A stretch of DNA of 64,000 bases from an uncultured SAR86 cluster bacterium (GTDB lineage Bacteria > Pseudomonadota > Gammaproteobacteria > Magnimaribacterales > D2472). The position numbers and the translations under genes are program-made. Of the stretch, positions 8,698 to 15,682 are shown in pieces. The stretch is from assembly GCA_902516285.1 (NCBI GenBank), contig CABXXT010000002.1, positions 1 through 64,000 of the forward strand, written 5' to 3'. Each line of letters starts with the position of its first letter. The first letter of the stretch is position 1. Under the pieces are notes generated by a model. It did no database searches and was not told the origin of the DNA. It saw nothing but the letters and a program-made list of their open reading frames with translations.

Positions 8698-8956
8698 TTT
8701 TTTCCTTATCCAATAATATTCTTTTTTGTTGGATTCCTCCAGGTCCGCTATATCCTCCCATACCTCCATCAGATCTTATTACTCTATGGCAAGGTATTTC
8801 TATTGGTTTCGGATTTTTTGCACATGCATTTGCAACTGCTCTAGATGAATTAGGATTACCAATTGCAATTGCTATTTCTTTGTAAGACTTAGTTTCTCCT
8901 CTAGGAATCTTTTGTAACTGGTGCCAGACACTTCTCTCAAAATCTGTTCCCTTCAA
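8690..8956 (-). CDS. Stand-alone MGMT DNA-binding domain (alkyl-DNA transfer)
   Basis: 88 residues from a TTG start; an in-frame stop lies a few codons upstream, so the frame cannot extend. It is the complete C-terminal domain of O6-alkylguanine-DNA alkyltransferase: RGETKSYKEIAIAIGNP, the SSRAVANACAKNP recognition helix, and IPCHRVI with the alkyl-acceptor Cys56. The N-terminal domain of Ogt/Ada is absent. Because the cysteine is kept, it is not an ATL (which has Trp there) and may still be active. Followed at once by the monooxygenase-like gene. Confidence 0.8.
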   Translation of the reverse strand: MKGTDFERSVWHQLQKIPRGETKSYKEIAIAIGNPNSSRAVANACAKNPKPIEIPCHRVIRSDGGMGGYSGPGGIQQKRILLDKEKNE

Positions 8957-8981
8957 GATTATTATGAATTACTAAAAAAAT

Positions 8982-9429
8982 TTAAATCCATCGTCTTGTA
9001 GTAGCTTTATATTTTACAAATTCATCTTTAAAGATCTTTTCCATTGCAACTTCCTCAGGAATAATCTGGAACTTTGTAATAAAGAAGACGAATAAAGGCA
9101 AAATAAATAGTCCACCAATTAAATTAAATTTAAAAGATAAAGACATAAGAATTATTAACATTCCCAAGTACATTGGATTTCGAGATAAACTAAAACTCTT
9201 TGCTGTTACTAAAGTAGAGGCATTTTCTATTTTGATTGGATTAATTGTTGTCTTATATTCTCTAAAAGAAGAAACAGCAGATACTAGAATTGAAATTCCA
9301 ACTAATAGTAATAGTAAGCTTGTAACATTTAGGAATACACTATTAAATTCAGGGAAGAAAGACTTAGTAAAAAAAATACATAGCCCAAAAAAACAAAGTT
9401 ACTAAAGGCGGTGGAATTTTATTATTCAT
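8982..9429 (-). pseudogene. Isoprenylcysteine carboxylmethyltransferase-like gene broken by one-base frameshift
   Basis: The start at 9429 overlaps the stop of the upstream methyltransferase in ATGA and encodes MNNKIPPPLVTLFFWAMYFF, the usual opening of ICMT/phospholipid-methyltransferase-like membrane proteins, then stops at once. The next frame carries the rest without a start: TKSFFPEFN, a hydrophobic helix, FREYKTTINP, SLSRNPMYLG, then IIPEEVAMEKIFKDEF and a RRWI end. The frames meet at a run of eight T (coding strand, about 9369-9376); removing one T restores a continuous protein of about 148 residues. It is either a recent pseudogene, an assembly error, or a slippage site. Confidence 0.75.
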
Positions 9430-10199
9430 AGCTTTTTAAACAAAAGTGTCATTCTGTCGCTTTCACCAATCTCTAGATATTTATCTTTATCTTTATCTTT
9501 TAAACGCAGACTTGGTGGCAAAGTCCATACACCTCTGGGATAGTCTTTTGTATCTTTTGGATTAGCATTTATTTCTGATTTTGATACCAAGGTAAAGCCA
9601 TGCTTTTCAGCAATCTCAATTGCATGCTCTTCAGTTACATAACCACTTTTTTTCATTTTTTCCATAGATGTATCAGGATTAGCTCTATGTTCAACAACAC
9701 CAAAAATCCCTCCAAGCTTAAGCACCTTATAAGTATTTGAAAATATATTGTCCATTTGTGGACCTAACCAATTATGTAAGTTTCTAAAAGTTAAAACTGC
9801 ATCAATTGACCCTTCTTTTGCAAGTTCAGAACTTAAATCAACAATTTCAACATTTTTATACATTGGGTTTGTACTAATTTTTTTTTCAAATGCTGCCCTT
9901 CCTCTTTTGAAGTAGGGAATATTAGTGTCTTTATCAAAATGAGCTGCTATCAACAATCCTGGTTTGTCTATGTAATTAGCTAAAATTTCTGTATACCAAC
10001 CGCCGCCAGGAGAGAGTTCAACAATTTTCATATCAGACTTTATTTCAAAAAAAGATAAAGTCTCATATGGATTTCTATAAGAATCTCTTAATATATTTTT
10101 TGTTTCGCGTTCATTACTATTAATAGCTTTTTCAAGTGTATGAGAATTTAAAATAGGTAAATAAAAAACAAGTGAGAGCAAAATTAATAAATTTTTCAT
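9426..10199 (-). CDS. Exported SAM-dependent methyltransferase (COG4798-like)
   Basis: 257 residues from the ATG at 10199, chosen over an ATG five codons upstream because a GAGAG ribosome-binding site sits about eight bases before it and the product then opens with a clean signal peptide (MKNLLILLSLVFYLP). KIVELSPGGGWYTEILA is the SAM-binding motif I, and SIDAVLTFRNLHNW fits motif II/III of class I methyltransferases. A predicted signal peptide on a methyltransferase is a known oddity of this group. It couples through ATGA to the broken ICMT-like gene. The substrate is unknown. Confidence 0.7.
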   Translation of the reverse strand: MKNLLILLSLVFYLPILNSHTLEKAINSNERETKNILRDSYRNPYETLSFFEIKSDMKIVELSPGGGWYTEILANYIDKPGLLIAAHFDKDTNIPYFKRGRAAFEKKISTNPMYKNVEIVDLSSELAKEGSIDAVLTFRNLHNWLGPQMDNIFSNTYKVLKLGGIFGVVEHRANPDTSMEKMKKSGYVTEEHAIEIAEKHGFTLVSKSEINANPKDTKDYPRGVWTLPPSLRLKDKDKDKYLEIGESDRMTLLFKKL

Positions 10200-10226
10200 T
10201 GTTTGAGCTCTCATTTGCTAATACTT

Positions 10227-10682
10227 TTAATTTGAGTATTCTTTGTAAAGTTCTTTGAGATCGTCAAAACACATATCTGCAACAACTTCTAGGTTGTCAT
10301 CTAATATTTCATATATAGGATCAGTAGATGTGTATGGTCTTAAGCTAAAATATACCACTACGTCTTCATCGCCTCCGCCCTCAGTGTGTGCTTCTCCTGG
10401 TGTACCAGCTTTAAAAACACCAGCGGGACGAGTGCTCTGTAAATTCCCATCAGTATCATAAGTTCGAAGTTCACCCTTAACAGTGAAAGTGCTGTAATTA
10501 GAAGTATGGATATGCATAGGTATTTTTTCATTAGCTGAAAACTTAAATAATATGTCTATTATTTTTGCTTTTTCATCAACATTTAAAAAAGACATAGAAA
10601 CATGCTCTGTTGGCTCACCATCAGGATCTGGTAATGGTTTCCAGTCAATTTTTGTTTCATCAAAGGTATTTATATCTAACAT
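10227..10682 (-). CDS. Cupin-domain protein
   Basis: 151 residues without signal peptide. Cupin motif 1 appears around KIPMHIHTSNYSTFTVKGEL (histidines at the metal positions and a downstream Glu), and motif 2 around GTPGEAHTEGGGDEDVVVYF. This matches small single-domain metal cupins, including dioxygenase-like and ChrR-like sensors; which of these is not clear. It lies 27 bases upstream of the exported methyltransferase on the same strand and 46 bases downstream of the cysteine-rich peptide, so all three could share one transcript. Confidence 0.75.
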   Translation of the reverse strand: MLDINTFDETKIDWKPLPDPDGEPTEHVSMSFLNVDEKAKIIDILFKFSANEKIPMHIHTSNYSTFTVKGELRTYDTDGNLQSTRPAGVFKAGTPGEAHTEGGGDEDVVVYFSLRPYTSTDPIYEILDDNLEVVADMCFDDLKELYKEYSN

Positions 10683-10728
10683 ATATACTCACTCCATATC
10701 GGTTAGTTAAAAAATAGGGCTTAAAATT

Positions 10729-10776
10729 TTACTTCGAGCAGCAGTTGCACTCGCAGCAATCACAACAATCACACAT
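10729..10776 (-). CDS. Putative 15-residue cysteine-rich peptide
   Basis: A tiny frame reads MCDCCDCCECNCCSK then stop: eight cysteines in fifteen residues, spaced C-x-C-C-x-C-C-x-C-x-C-C. Such a run is metallothionein-like and is unlikely by chance in DNA this AT-rich; codons are the G/C-containing TGC and TGT in an otherwise A/T-dominated gap. It starts 37 bases after the sulfatase stop and ends 46 bases before the cupin start, same strand. There is no strong ribosome-binding site. It could chelate soft metals or be a peptide substrate; either is inference. Confidence 0.45.
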   Translation of the reverse strand: MCDCCDCCECNCCSK

Positions 10777-10813
10777 AAAATAATTATAAACTAAACATCT
10801 CAAATATATTTTA

Positions 10814-12553
10814 TTAAATATCATTTTTTGATTTTTTAATTCTCTGTCTTACAAAAACTATTATAGCTATCGTTAATCCTATAAATGCAATTATCTTGTA
10901 AAAAAATGGCAAATAGAGTCTTTTAAAAGTATTTGCTGTCATCTCTTTTGCCCACTGATAATCTTGAGGCAGCTCAATTACTCCATTTTTTTTCACATAT
11001 ACTTCATAATCTTTTATAAGCTCATCGAGTTTTTCAGGCATTGATTGAGCTAAGTCTAACGTTTCACCAGGATCATTAGAAAGATTATAAAGATTCCATG
11101 TATTTGATCCATTTGGTGGTCTATTTCGCACTATTTTAAAATTGCCCTTAAATAGAGCAGAGTTGCCTGTTACTTCAAGGCCAATAGATTCAGTCTCCAT
11201 GTAATTTTCTGTATTCGATCCGGCTAAAGAATTTTTAAGAGATTTGCCTATAATTCTTTCATCAATTTCATTAAATACTATATCGCTAATAGTTGCAGCA
11301 ACATCTGTTACAAATGTAAAGTTATGATTTTTGCCTATGCTTATGTCAGGGCCACTAATTATTAGTGGAACTCTGAGGCCTCCCTCAGACATATGAAATT
11401 TATATAAGTGGCTTGGACTTGCCATTGCTTGCGCAAATTCTGTTCCAATAAAAACATAGCTGTCCTGATCACCTAAAGTCTCATAGTCACGATCATATAT
11501 AGTTGTTTCGAACCAATCTCTCCAAGCTTTATGTTCGGTTGGATCATTTCCTTCTGGTCCATTGTCTGCTGTTACTATAAAAATTGTATTTTCATAAAAG
11601 CCTTCTTCTTTCAGATAATTTATAAATCTTCCAAGATGAAAATCCATTGCGTCTAGCATACCTGCAAAAACTGCCATGCTTTTAATTAACATTTTTTTAT
11701 CTTGTTGTTCTACCTCAGACCAACTTTCAAATCTTGAAAGTGAGTCAACAATATCTTTGTCAGAGGGGAAAATGCCATTTTCAACTGCACGGATTTTTCT
11801 TTGCTCCCTCAAAACTTCCCAGCCAGCCTCATATGTTTTTATATATTTATCAATGTACTTTTTAGGAGCTTGTAAAGGTATATGCTGAGCTTGAAAAGAT
11901 AAATATGAAAAAAATGGTGCATCTTCTTCTCTATCCTCTTCTATAAATTTAATCATTTGATCTACAAAAAATTTACTTGAGTAAAAATCTTTTGGTAAAT
12001 CTGTTTTCTCTCCATTTTTAAACCATGGTGACTCAAGGTAGTATGGTAAATAGGAATGATTACTATAATTATTGCCACCGGTAGCATCTAAAATAAATGT
12101 TTTATCAAAGCCTCGATTATATGGAAGAGCTGCAGTCTCCTCTCCACCAAAAGCCAAATGCCATTTTCCAGTCATATATGTTTTATATCCAGCAGGTTTT
12201 AGTATTTCAGCAAGAGTAAGGGCATCCTCTCTCAAATAACCCTCATATCCTGGGGTATCTCGATACTTCCATGGCATAACTTCAGGAATCATTGGAATTC
12301 CTGTATTGTGATTATCCATTCCGGTCAATAACATAGCTCTTGAGGGTGCACACTCTGGGGTAGTATGATAATTTGAAAACAGCATTCCCTCTTTGGCTAG
12401 AGCATTTATATTTGGTGTACTAATTTCACCACCATATGATTGTAGATCTGTTAAGCCAAGATCATCAATTAGAATTAGTACTATGTTAGGTCTATTTGTT
12501 GATTGAATGCCTAAAGAGAAAATACAAAAAAATATAATTGCAGATAACCGCAT
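10814..12553 (-). CDS. Sulfatase with C-terminal membrane anchor
   Basis: 579 residues, full length. A signal peptide (1-17) is followed by the metal-binding LILIDDLG (27-33), the formylglycine motif C-A-P-S-R at 68-72 (Cys68 becomes formylglycine, catalytic), TGKWHLA, and later TADNGPEGND. Near the end, LPFFYKIIAFIGLTIAIIVFV plus a basic tail form a transmembrane anchor, so the enzyme is probably tethered to the inner membrane facing the periplasm. It hydrolyses sulfate esters. Activation requires a formylglycine-generating enzyme, none of which lies in this window. A homologue fragment is at 1-960. Confidence 0.93.
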   Translation of the reverse strand: MRLSAIIFFCIFSLGIQSTNRPNIVLILIDDLGLTDLQSYGGEISTPNINALAKEGMLFSNYHTTPECAPSRAMLLTGMDNHNTGIPMIPEVMPWKYRDTPGYEGYLREDALTLAEILKPAGYKTYMTGKWHLAFGGEETAALPYNRGFDKTFILDATGGNNYSNHSYLPYYLESPWFKNGEKTDLPKDFYSSKFFVDQMIKFIEEDREEDAPFFSYLSFQAQHIPLQAPKKYIDKYIKTYEAGWEVLREQRKIRAVENGIFPSDKDIVDSLSRFESWSEVEQQDKKMLIKSMAVFAGMLDAMDFHLGRFINYLKEEGFYENTIFIVTADNGPEGNDPTEHKAWRDWFETTIYDRDYETLGDQDSYVFIGTEFAQAMASPSHLYKFHMSEGGLRVPLIISGPDISIGKNHNFTFVTDVAATISDIVFNEIDERIIGKSLKNSLAGSNTENYMETESIGLEVTGNSALFKGNFKIVRNRPPNGSNTWNLYNLSNDPGETLDLAQSMPEKLDELIKDYEVYVKKNGVIELPQDYQWAKEMTANTFKRLYLPFFYKIIAFIGLTIAIIVFVRQRIKKSKNDI

Positions 12554-12569
12554 AATGTTATTTATATAA

Positions 12570-12980
12570 TCATGATTCCTTATTTGGATTCCATATTACC
12601 AAGTTTTTGGTCTTGAGCCTGTTCATTACTAATTTGTATCTGGATTGCTCTTCCTTCCATTCTTTTAACCATTTATCACCATCTCTTTCTGCATCAACAA
12701 AGACTGCATTTGTAAATGCCAAAGGTAATATTATTGCAATATGAATTACTATACTTGCAACCGTATTGTAGTTAAAAAATCCCAAGTAATTTGCTGCCAA
12801 GAATCCAAAAAACACACTCCATATAGTGAATAAAACCAACATAAAGTATGTCTGCAAACTTGGATCTGGTATATATTTTAACGGGTTATATCTTACGTCC
12901 ATTACTCTTCTCCAACCACTTACAAATTTCAATAAAACTCTTCTAAACAAACTAGGTTTTTTCATATTTGGTTCAATCAT
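12570..12980 (-). CDS. Membrane protein with 2TM domain, unknown
   Basis: 136 residues with two hydrophobic helices (about 46-65 and 76-96) flanked by a basic N-terminus and a charged C-terminal region (DGDKWLKEWKEEQSRYK). The ATG at 12980 has a clear AGGAG site 5 bases upstream, which lies inside the end of the upstream 34-residue gene. It overlaps that gene by 8 bases and is followed 16 bases later by the sulfatase. It resembles the 2TM-domain proteins of unknown role; no function assigned. Confidence 0.6.
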   Translation of the reverse strand: MIEPNMKKPSLFRRVLLKFVSGWRRVMDVRYNPLKYIPDPSLQTYFMLVLFTIWSVFFGFLAANYLGFFNYNTVASIVIHIAIILPLAFTNAVFVDAERDGDKWLKEWKEEQSRYKLVMNRLKTKNLVIWNPNKES

Positions 12981-13077
12981 CTTTACTCCTGTTGAATCTT
13001 ATAAATTCTTTGACTACGTGCATGCCAACGGTAATCCATGTGACAACAATTAAACTCCAAAACAGTATCTCAAGCAT
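12973..13077 (-). CDS. Putative 34-residue single-span membrane protein
   Basis: Short frame from ATG 13077 to TGA, beginning MLEILFWSLIVVTWITVGMH and ending with a basic tail. One transmembrane helix (about 3-20), then a positively charged cytoplasmic end. The gene runs 8 bases into the next membrane-protein gene, whose ribosome-binding site it contains, a common sign of coupled small genes. No recognisable family and no strong ribosome-binding site of its own. Confidence 0.45.
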   Translation of the reverse strand: MLEILFWSLIVVTWITVGMHVVKEFIRFNRSKDD

Positions 13078-13172
13078 TTGAATTTAAAATCTTGATGTGC
13101 ATAAATTATAATTTAAATTTTTAAACTTTGGATCTATAAATTATCTTTTTTTTACTTACATTCTCTCTTGTT

Positions 13173-13859
13173 TCATCGCCTTAATAGTATTACGAGCCAA
13201 CGACCAAGATTTAAAATATCGGCTAGTGCGGCAGAAACATAGGTTAGTGCTGCTGCCCTTAGAATACTACTAACAGCTTTTTCGTTAGACTGTGATACAT
13301 ATTTTCCTTCTCTTAATAAAGGGAGTGCTTTAGAAAAACTTGCATCAAATTCAATCGGCAGTGTCACTGCATGAACCATCATGCGAGCGATAAAACCAGA
13401 TAACCCAAGGAAAAGTAATAAAGAAAATGGCATTGGATGACGTGTAATAATACCAATCAATGGAGACAAATAGATAATGGCAACACTCCATCGAGCTACC
13501 TTATCAACAATGGGAACCATCTTTGTTCTAGTAGCCAGCCGTTTATCGCCTTGATGATCTTGAATTGCGTGTCCAACCTCATGAGCCGCAATAGCGATTG
13601 CGGTTAACGATTTAGATTCATAATGCTCTCGCAGAAGCCTGACTTTTTTTTCAATTGGATCATAATGATCTCCTAACTCAGTTATTTCGACCTTCACATC
13701 TTTTAGAGAAAATCGCTCAATTAAATGCTTTGCAAGCTCTCCACCAGTACCTGGTATTTCAGTTCTTTCTGATGAATACCTATTCATAACGAACTTCACC
13801 CACAAAGATGGTCCAAATATTACTGCCAGAACTATAAAAGCACCCACTGCTAAAATCAT
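13173..13859 (-). CDS. YugP-like neutral zinc metallopeptidase
   Basis: 228 residues. AAHEVGHAIQ at 91-100 is the zinc-binding HExxH (His93, Glu94, His97), with membrane helices before and after it (1-24, about 118-155 and the C-terminus). FDASFSKALPLL near 170-182 is the conserved region holding the third ligand in this PF04298-type family. These membrane proteases are widespread but of unknown substrate. It lies at the far end of the glmS-distal array and is leftward, like the genes beside it. Confidence 0.87.
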   Translation of the reverse strand: MILAVGAFIVLAVIFGPSLWVKFVMNRYSSERTEIPGTGGELAKHLIERFSLKDVKVEITELGDHYDPIEKKVRLLREHYESKSLTAIAIAAHEVGHAIQDHQGDKRLATRTKMVPIVDKVARWSVAIIYLSPLIGIITRHPMPFSLLLFLGLSGFIARMMVHAVTLPIEFDASFSKALPLLREGKYVSQSNEKAVSSILRAAALTYVSAALADILNLGRWLVILLRR

Positions 13860-13900
13860 ATTTTATCCTTCTAAAAAGATTTTTCTCTTATTCCTTATGC

Positions 13901-13918
13901 CCTACCATCACTAATCGA
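13901..13918 (-). repeat. Core H, degenerate
   Basis: TCGATTAGTGATGGTAGG resembles core E with its flank (GTTCGA ... TTAGTGACGGTAG) after a short deletion. Weak; could be chance. Confidence 0.3.
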
Positions 13919-13938
13919 ACTTAAAAAATGAATTAATT

Positions 13939-14136
13939 TCATTTGGCAAATGGATCATCGACATCTTTCAACTTTCCTGTACCTTTTAAATAAAAATAGT
14001 ATGTTAGTACGCCAAACATTAAAACAATGAAAAGATTTCCATTTTGTTTGATAAATTGATACAAAGAAAGAAGTGTAAATAATAAACTTATTATCCAAAA
14101 ATGTCTGCCATATTTTTTTAAAAATTTTTTAATCAC
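13939..14136 (-). CDS. Small membrane protein, unknown
   Basis: 65 residues: basic start, two hydrophobic helices (about 13-28 and 34-50), and a charged end KGTGKLKDVDDPFAK. It lies 27 bases downstream of the next small membrane protein on the same strand, inside the oldest-looking unit of the repeat array (between cores G and H). No family recognised. A real gene seems likely from topology and packing only. Confidence 0.45.
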   Translation of the reverse strand: MIKKFLKKYGRHFWIISLLFTLLSLYQFIKQNGNLFIVLMFGVLTYYFYLKGTGKLKDVDDPFAK

Positions 14137-14163
14137 TATTCAATAATGCTCCAATGTCGCTAA

Positions 14164-14451
14164 TTAAGTTATTAGCTTAGGAATTATTCCAAACTGAGCT
14201 AGAATACCAAAAATAATTAACAATATAATACTAGAGAGTATTTTAAGATTCTTCTTTAGAATCCATTCTAATGAGTTTTCTATAAATATTCTTATCAAAT
14301 CATCAGCTTTGCCCATCAATTTAATGGCTTTTCTAGTCCATTTATCAGTCATATCAATTAATATTAAAGAAAACACTGCAATAACTAACCACACAACACC
14401 ATTTAAGATCATATCAATAATCCAACCAACTGCTACCCAGTTTATTTCCAT
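14164..14451 (-). CDS. Small membrane protein, unknown
   Basis: 95 residues with hydrophobic helices at about 8-30 and 69-90, joined by a basic/charged amphipathic stretch (DMTDKWTRKAIKLMGKADDLIRIFIENSLEW). It lies between the 65- and 270-residue genes on the same strand, spaced 12-27 bases, consistent with one small operon. I recognise no family. Confidence 0.5.
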   Translation of the reverse strand: MEINWVAVGWIIDMILNGVVWLVIAVFSLILIDMTDKWTRKAIKLMGKADDLIRIFIENSLEWILKKNLKILSSIILLIIFGILAQFGIIPKLIT

Positions 14452-14463
14452 AATTGCTAAAAA

Positions 14464-15276
14464 TTACTTTATCAGAGATTCCTTTAGAACTCTAAATAAG
14501 TTTGTATAGAAATTCATAGATTTTATAGAGTGTCTCGACCACTGTTTGTAAAAGATTAAATTTGTGCCATTTGACTCTATGTTTATAAGTGCCTTCTTCC
14601 TATTAATTCCAGTGTTTAGAAGTTCGATAAACTTATTAGAAATGAAGTTTTCAATATTTGGGCTTTCACAAAAGAAAAAATATTTACTACGAGGAAACTC
14701 TTTTTTCTTAAATTTATAAGTTGCGATGCCAATTTTCTTTGATTCGTTAAGCTCCGCTCTATCTCCATAGTATGAGTCAAACCAGGTTTTCCTCTTAATA
14801 AAAAATTTTGGTATTTCAGTATTATTTTTATACAAAAAAATTTGTGTGTAATATATTGTTGAGTGTTCTCCAGCTGCAATTTTACTCTTTCCAGTAACTA
14901 TTAACGGTTTAGTTTGATTATCGTCTTTAGGGACTAGCAAATTAAAAAATTTATTTTGATCGTTTATGGTTCCCATAGATTTAAATTTTCTAAATATGGA
15001 TATTTGTTCTTGGTTAGGGTTTTCATAAAAGTCATAGTTGTGTTTTTCAGCATATTCTTTTAAATCAATTAATCTTTTCTTTTTTGTATATAAGTTATAA
15101 ATAAAATAAAAAATGATAGGGAGAAAAAATACCATCAAAAATAATAAAGTTATAAATTCATCACTTAAATCCGTGAAGATATACACAATAGTTTTTGGAA
15201 ACGTATAAAGTATCAACAACGGAACTGCAACAAGTAAAATGACTAGTTTCGTCTTGTTTCTTTCAATAAAATTCAT
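14464..15276 (-). CDS. Two-helix membrane protein with soluble C-terminal domain, unknown
   Basis: 270 residues. Two N-terminal membrane helices (about 11-31 and 40-63) lead into a cytoplasmic domain of about 200 residues beginning RLIDLKEYAEKHNYDFYEN, which resembles the opening of many uncharacterised bacterial membrane-anchored beta-rich domains. It is lysine- and phenylalanine-rich, with low GC. First gene of a three-gene leftward group inside the glmS-distal array. No function can be assigned. Confidence 0.55.
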   Translation of the reverse strand: MNFIERNKTKLVILLVAVPLLILYTFPKTIVYIFTDLSDEFITLLFLMVFFLPIIFYFIYNLYTKKKRLIDLKEYAEKHNYDFYENPNQEQISIFRKFKSMGTINDQNKFFNLLVPKDDNQTKPLIVTGKSKIAAGEHSTIYYTQIFLYKNNTEIPKFFIKRKTWFDSYYGDRAELNESKKIGIATYKFKKKEFPRSKYFFFCESPNIENFISNKFIELLNTGINRKKALINIESNGTNLIFYKQWSRHSIKSMNFYTNLFRVLKESLIK

Positions 15277-15394
15277 GCTTAAACTTATATTATTATTAAT
15301 AATTAACTACGTTAGCAAACGTATACAGGTTTTTATAAGTTATATTATGTAAAAGATTTGTATATTTTTAAGAGCAATAAATCATTGTTTGAAA

Positions 15395-15412
15395 CTACTC
15401 GACTGTGACTGA
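15395..15412 (-). repeat. Core G
   Basis: TCAGTCACAGTCGAGTAG, reading SVTVE-stop, preceded by AAG as in glmS (KSVTVE). Closest to the true glmS end despite being distant. Confidence 0.65.
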
Positions 15413-15438
15413 CTTGTACAAAACAGTGATTTGATTTC

Positions 15439-15645
15439 TTATTCATTGTTTTTTAAAAGTTGATGTCTGTAGAAAAGAATGCCGCCCCAAACCGAAAAGA
15501 TAAAAACCTCAAGGGTTACCATCAAATTATAATTTTCAACAAAAAGAGGAATAATTATCATTGCCGGGATGCCAAAGAATATTTGTAATGTTAACGTAAC
15601 AAAAGTTTCACTCTTGTTAAGATAGGTATCTAATTTTTCTTTCAT
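15439..15645 (-). CDS. Small two-helix membrane protein, unknown
   Basis: 68 residues: a short amphipathic start (MKEKLDTYLNKSETFV) followed by two hydrophobic helices (about 16-34 and 40-58) and a basic end. It is the only cargo between repeat cores F and G of the glmS-distal array; its stop is 26 bases from core G. No family recognised. Confidence 0.5.
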   Translation of the reverse strand: MKEKLDTYLNKSETFVTLTLQIFFGIPAMIIIPLFVENYNLMVTLEVFIFSVWGGILFYRHQLLKNNE

Positions 15646-15664
15646 CTTAAATCACTATTTTGTT

Positions 15665-15682
15665 CTACTCTTCAGTAACGGA
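15665..15682 (-). repeat. Core F, used as the end of a gene
   Basis: TCCGTTACTGAAGAGTAG, reading SVTEE-stop, in frame as the terminus of the DUF6607-like gene. Eleven upstream-inclusive bases (TACTCCGTTAC) are identical to cores B-type flank. Confidence 0.6.

Noticed and set aside
8698-8769. Upstream extension of the monooxygenase-like gene
   Set aside because: Would overlap the conserved MGMT domain by 80 bases; the ATG at 8697 is a better start.
14616-14879. Alternative leftward frame inside the 270-residue membrane protein gene
   Set aside because: Overlaps in another frame without signal, motif or ribosome-binding site.
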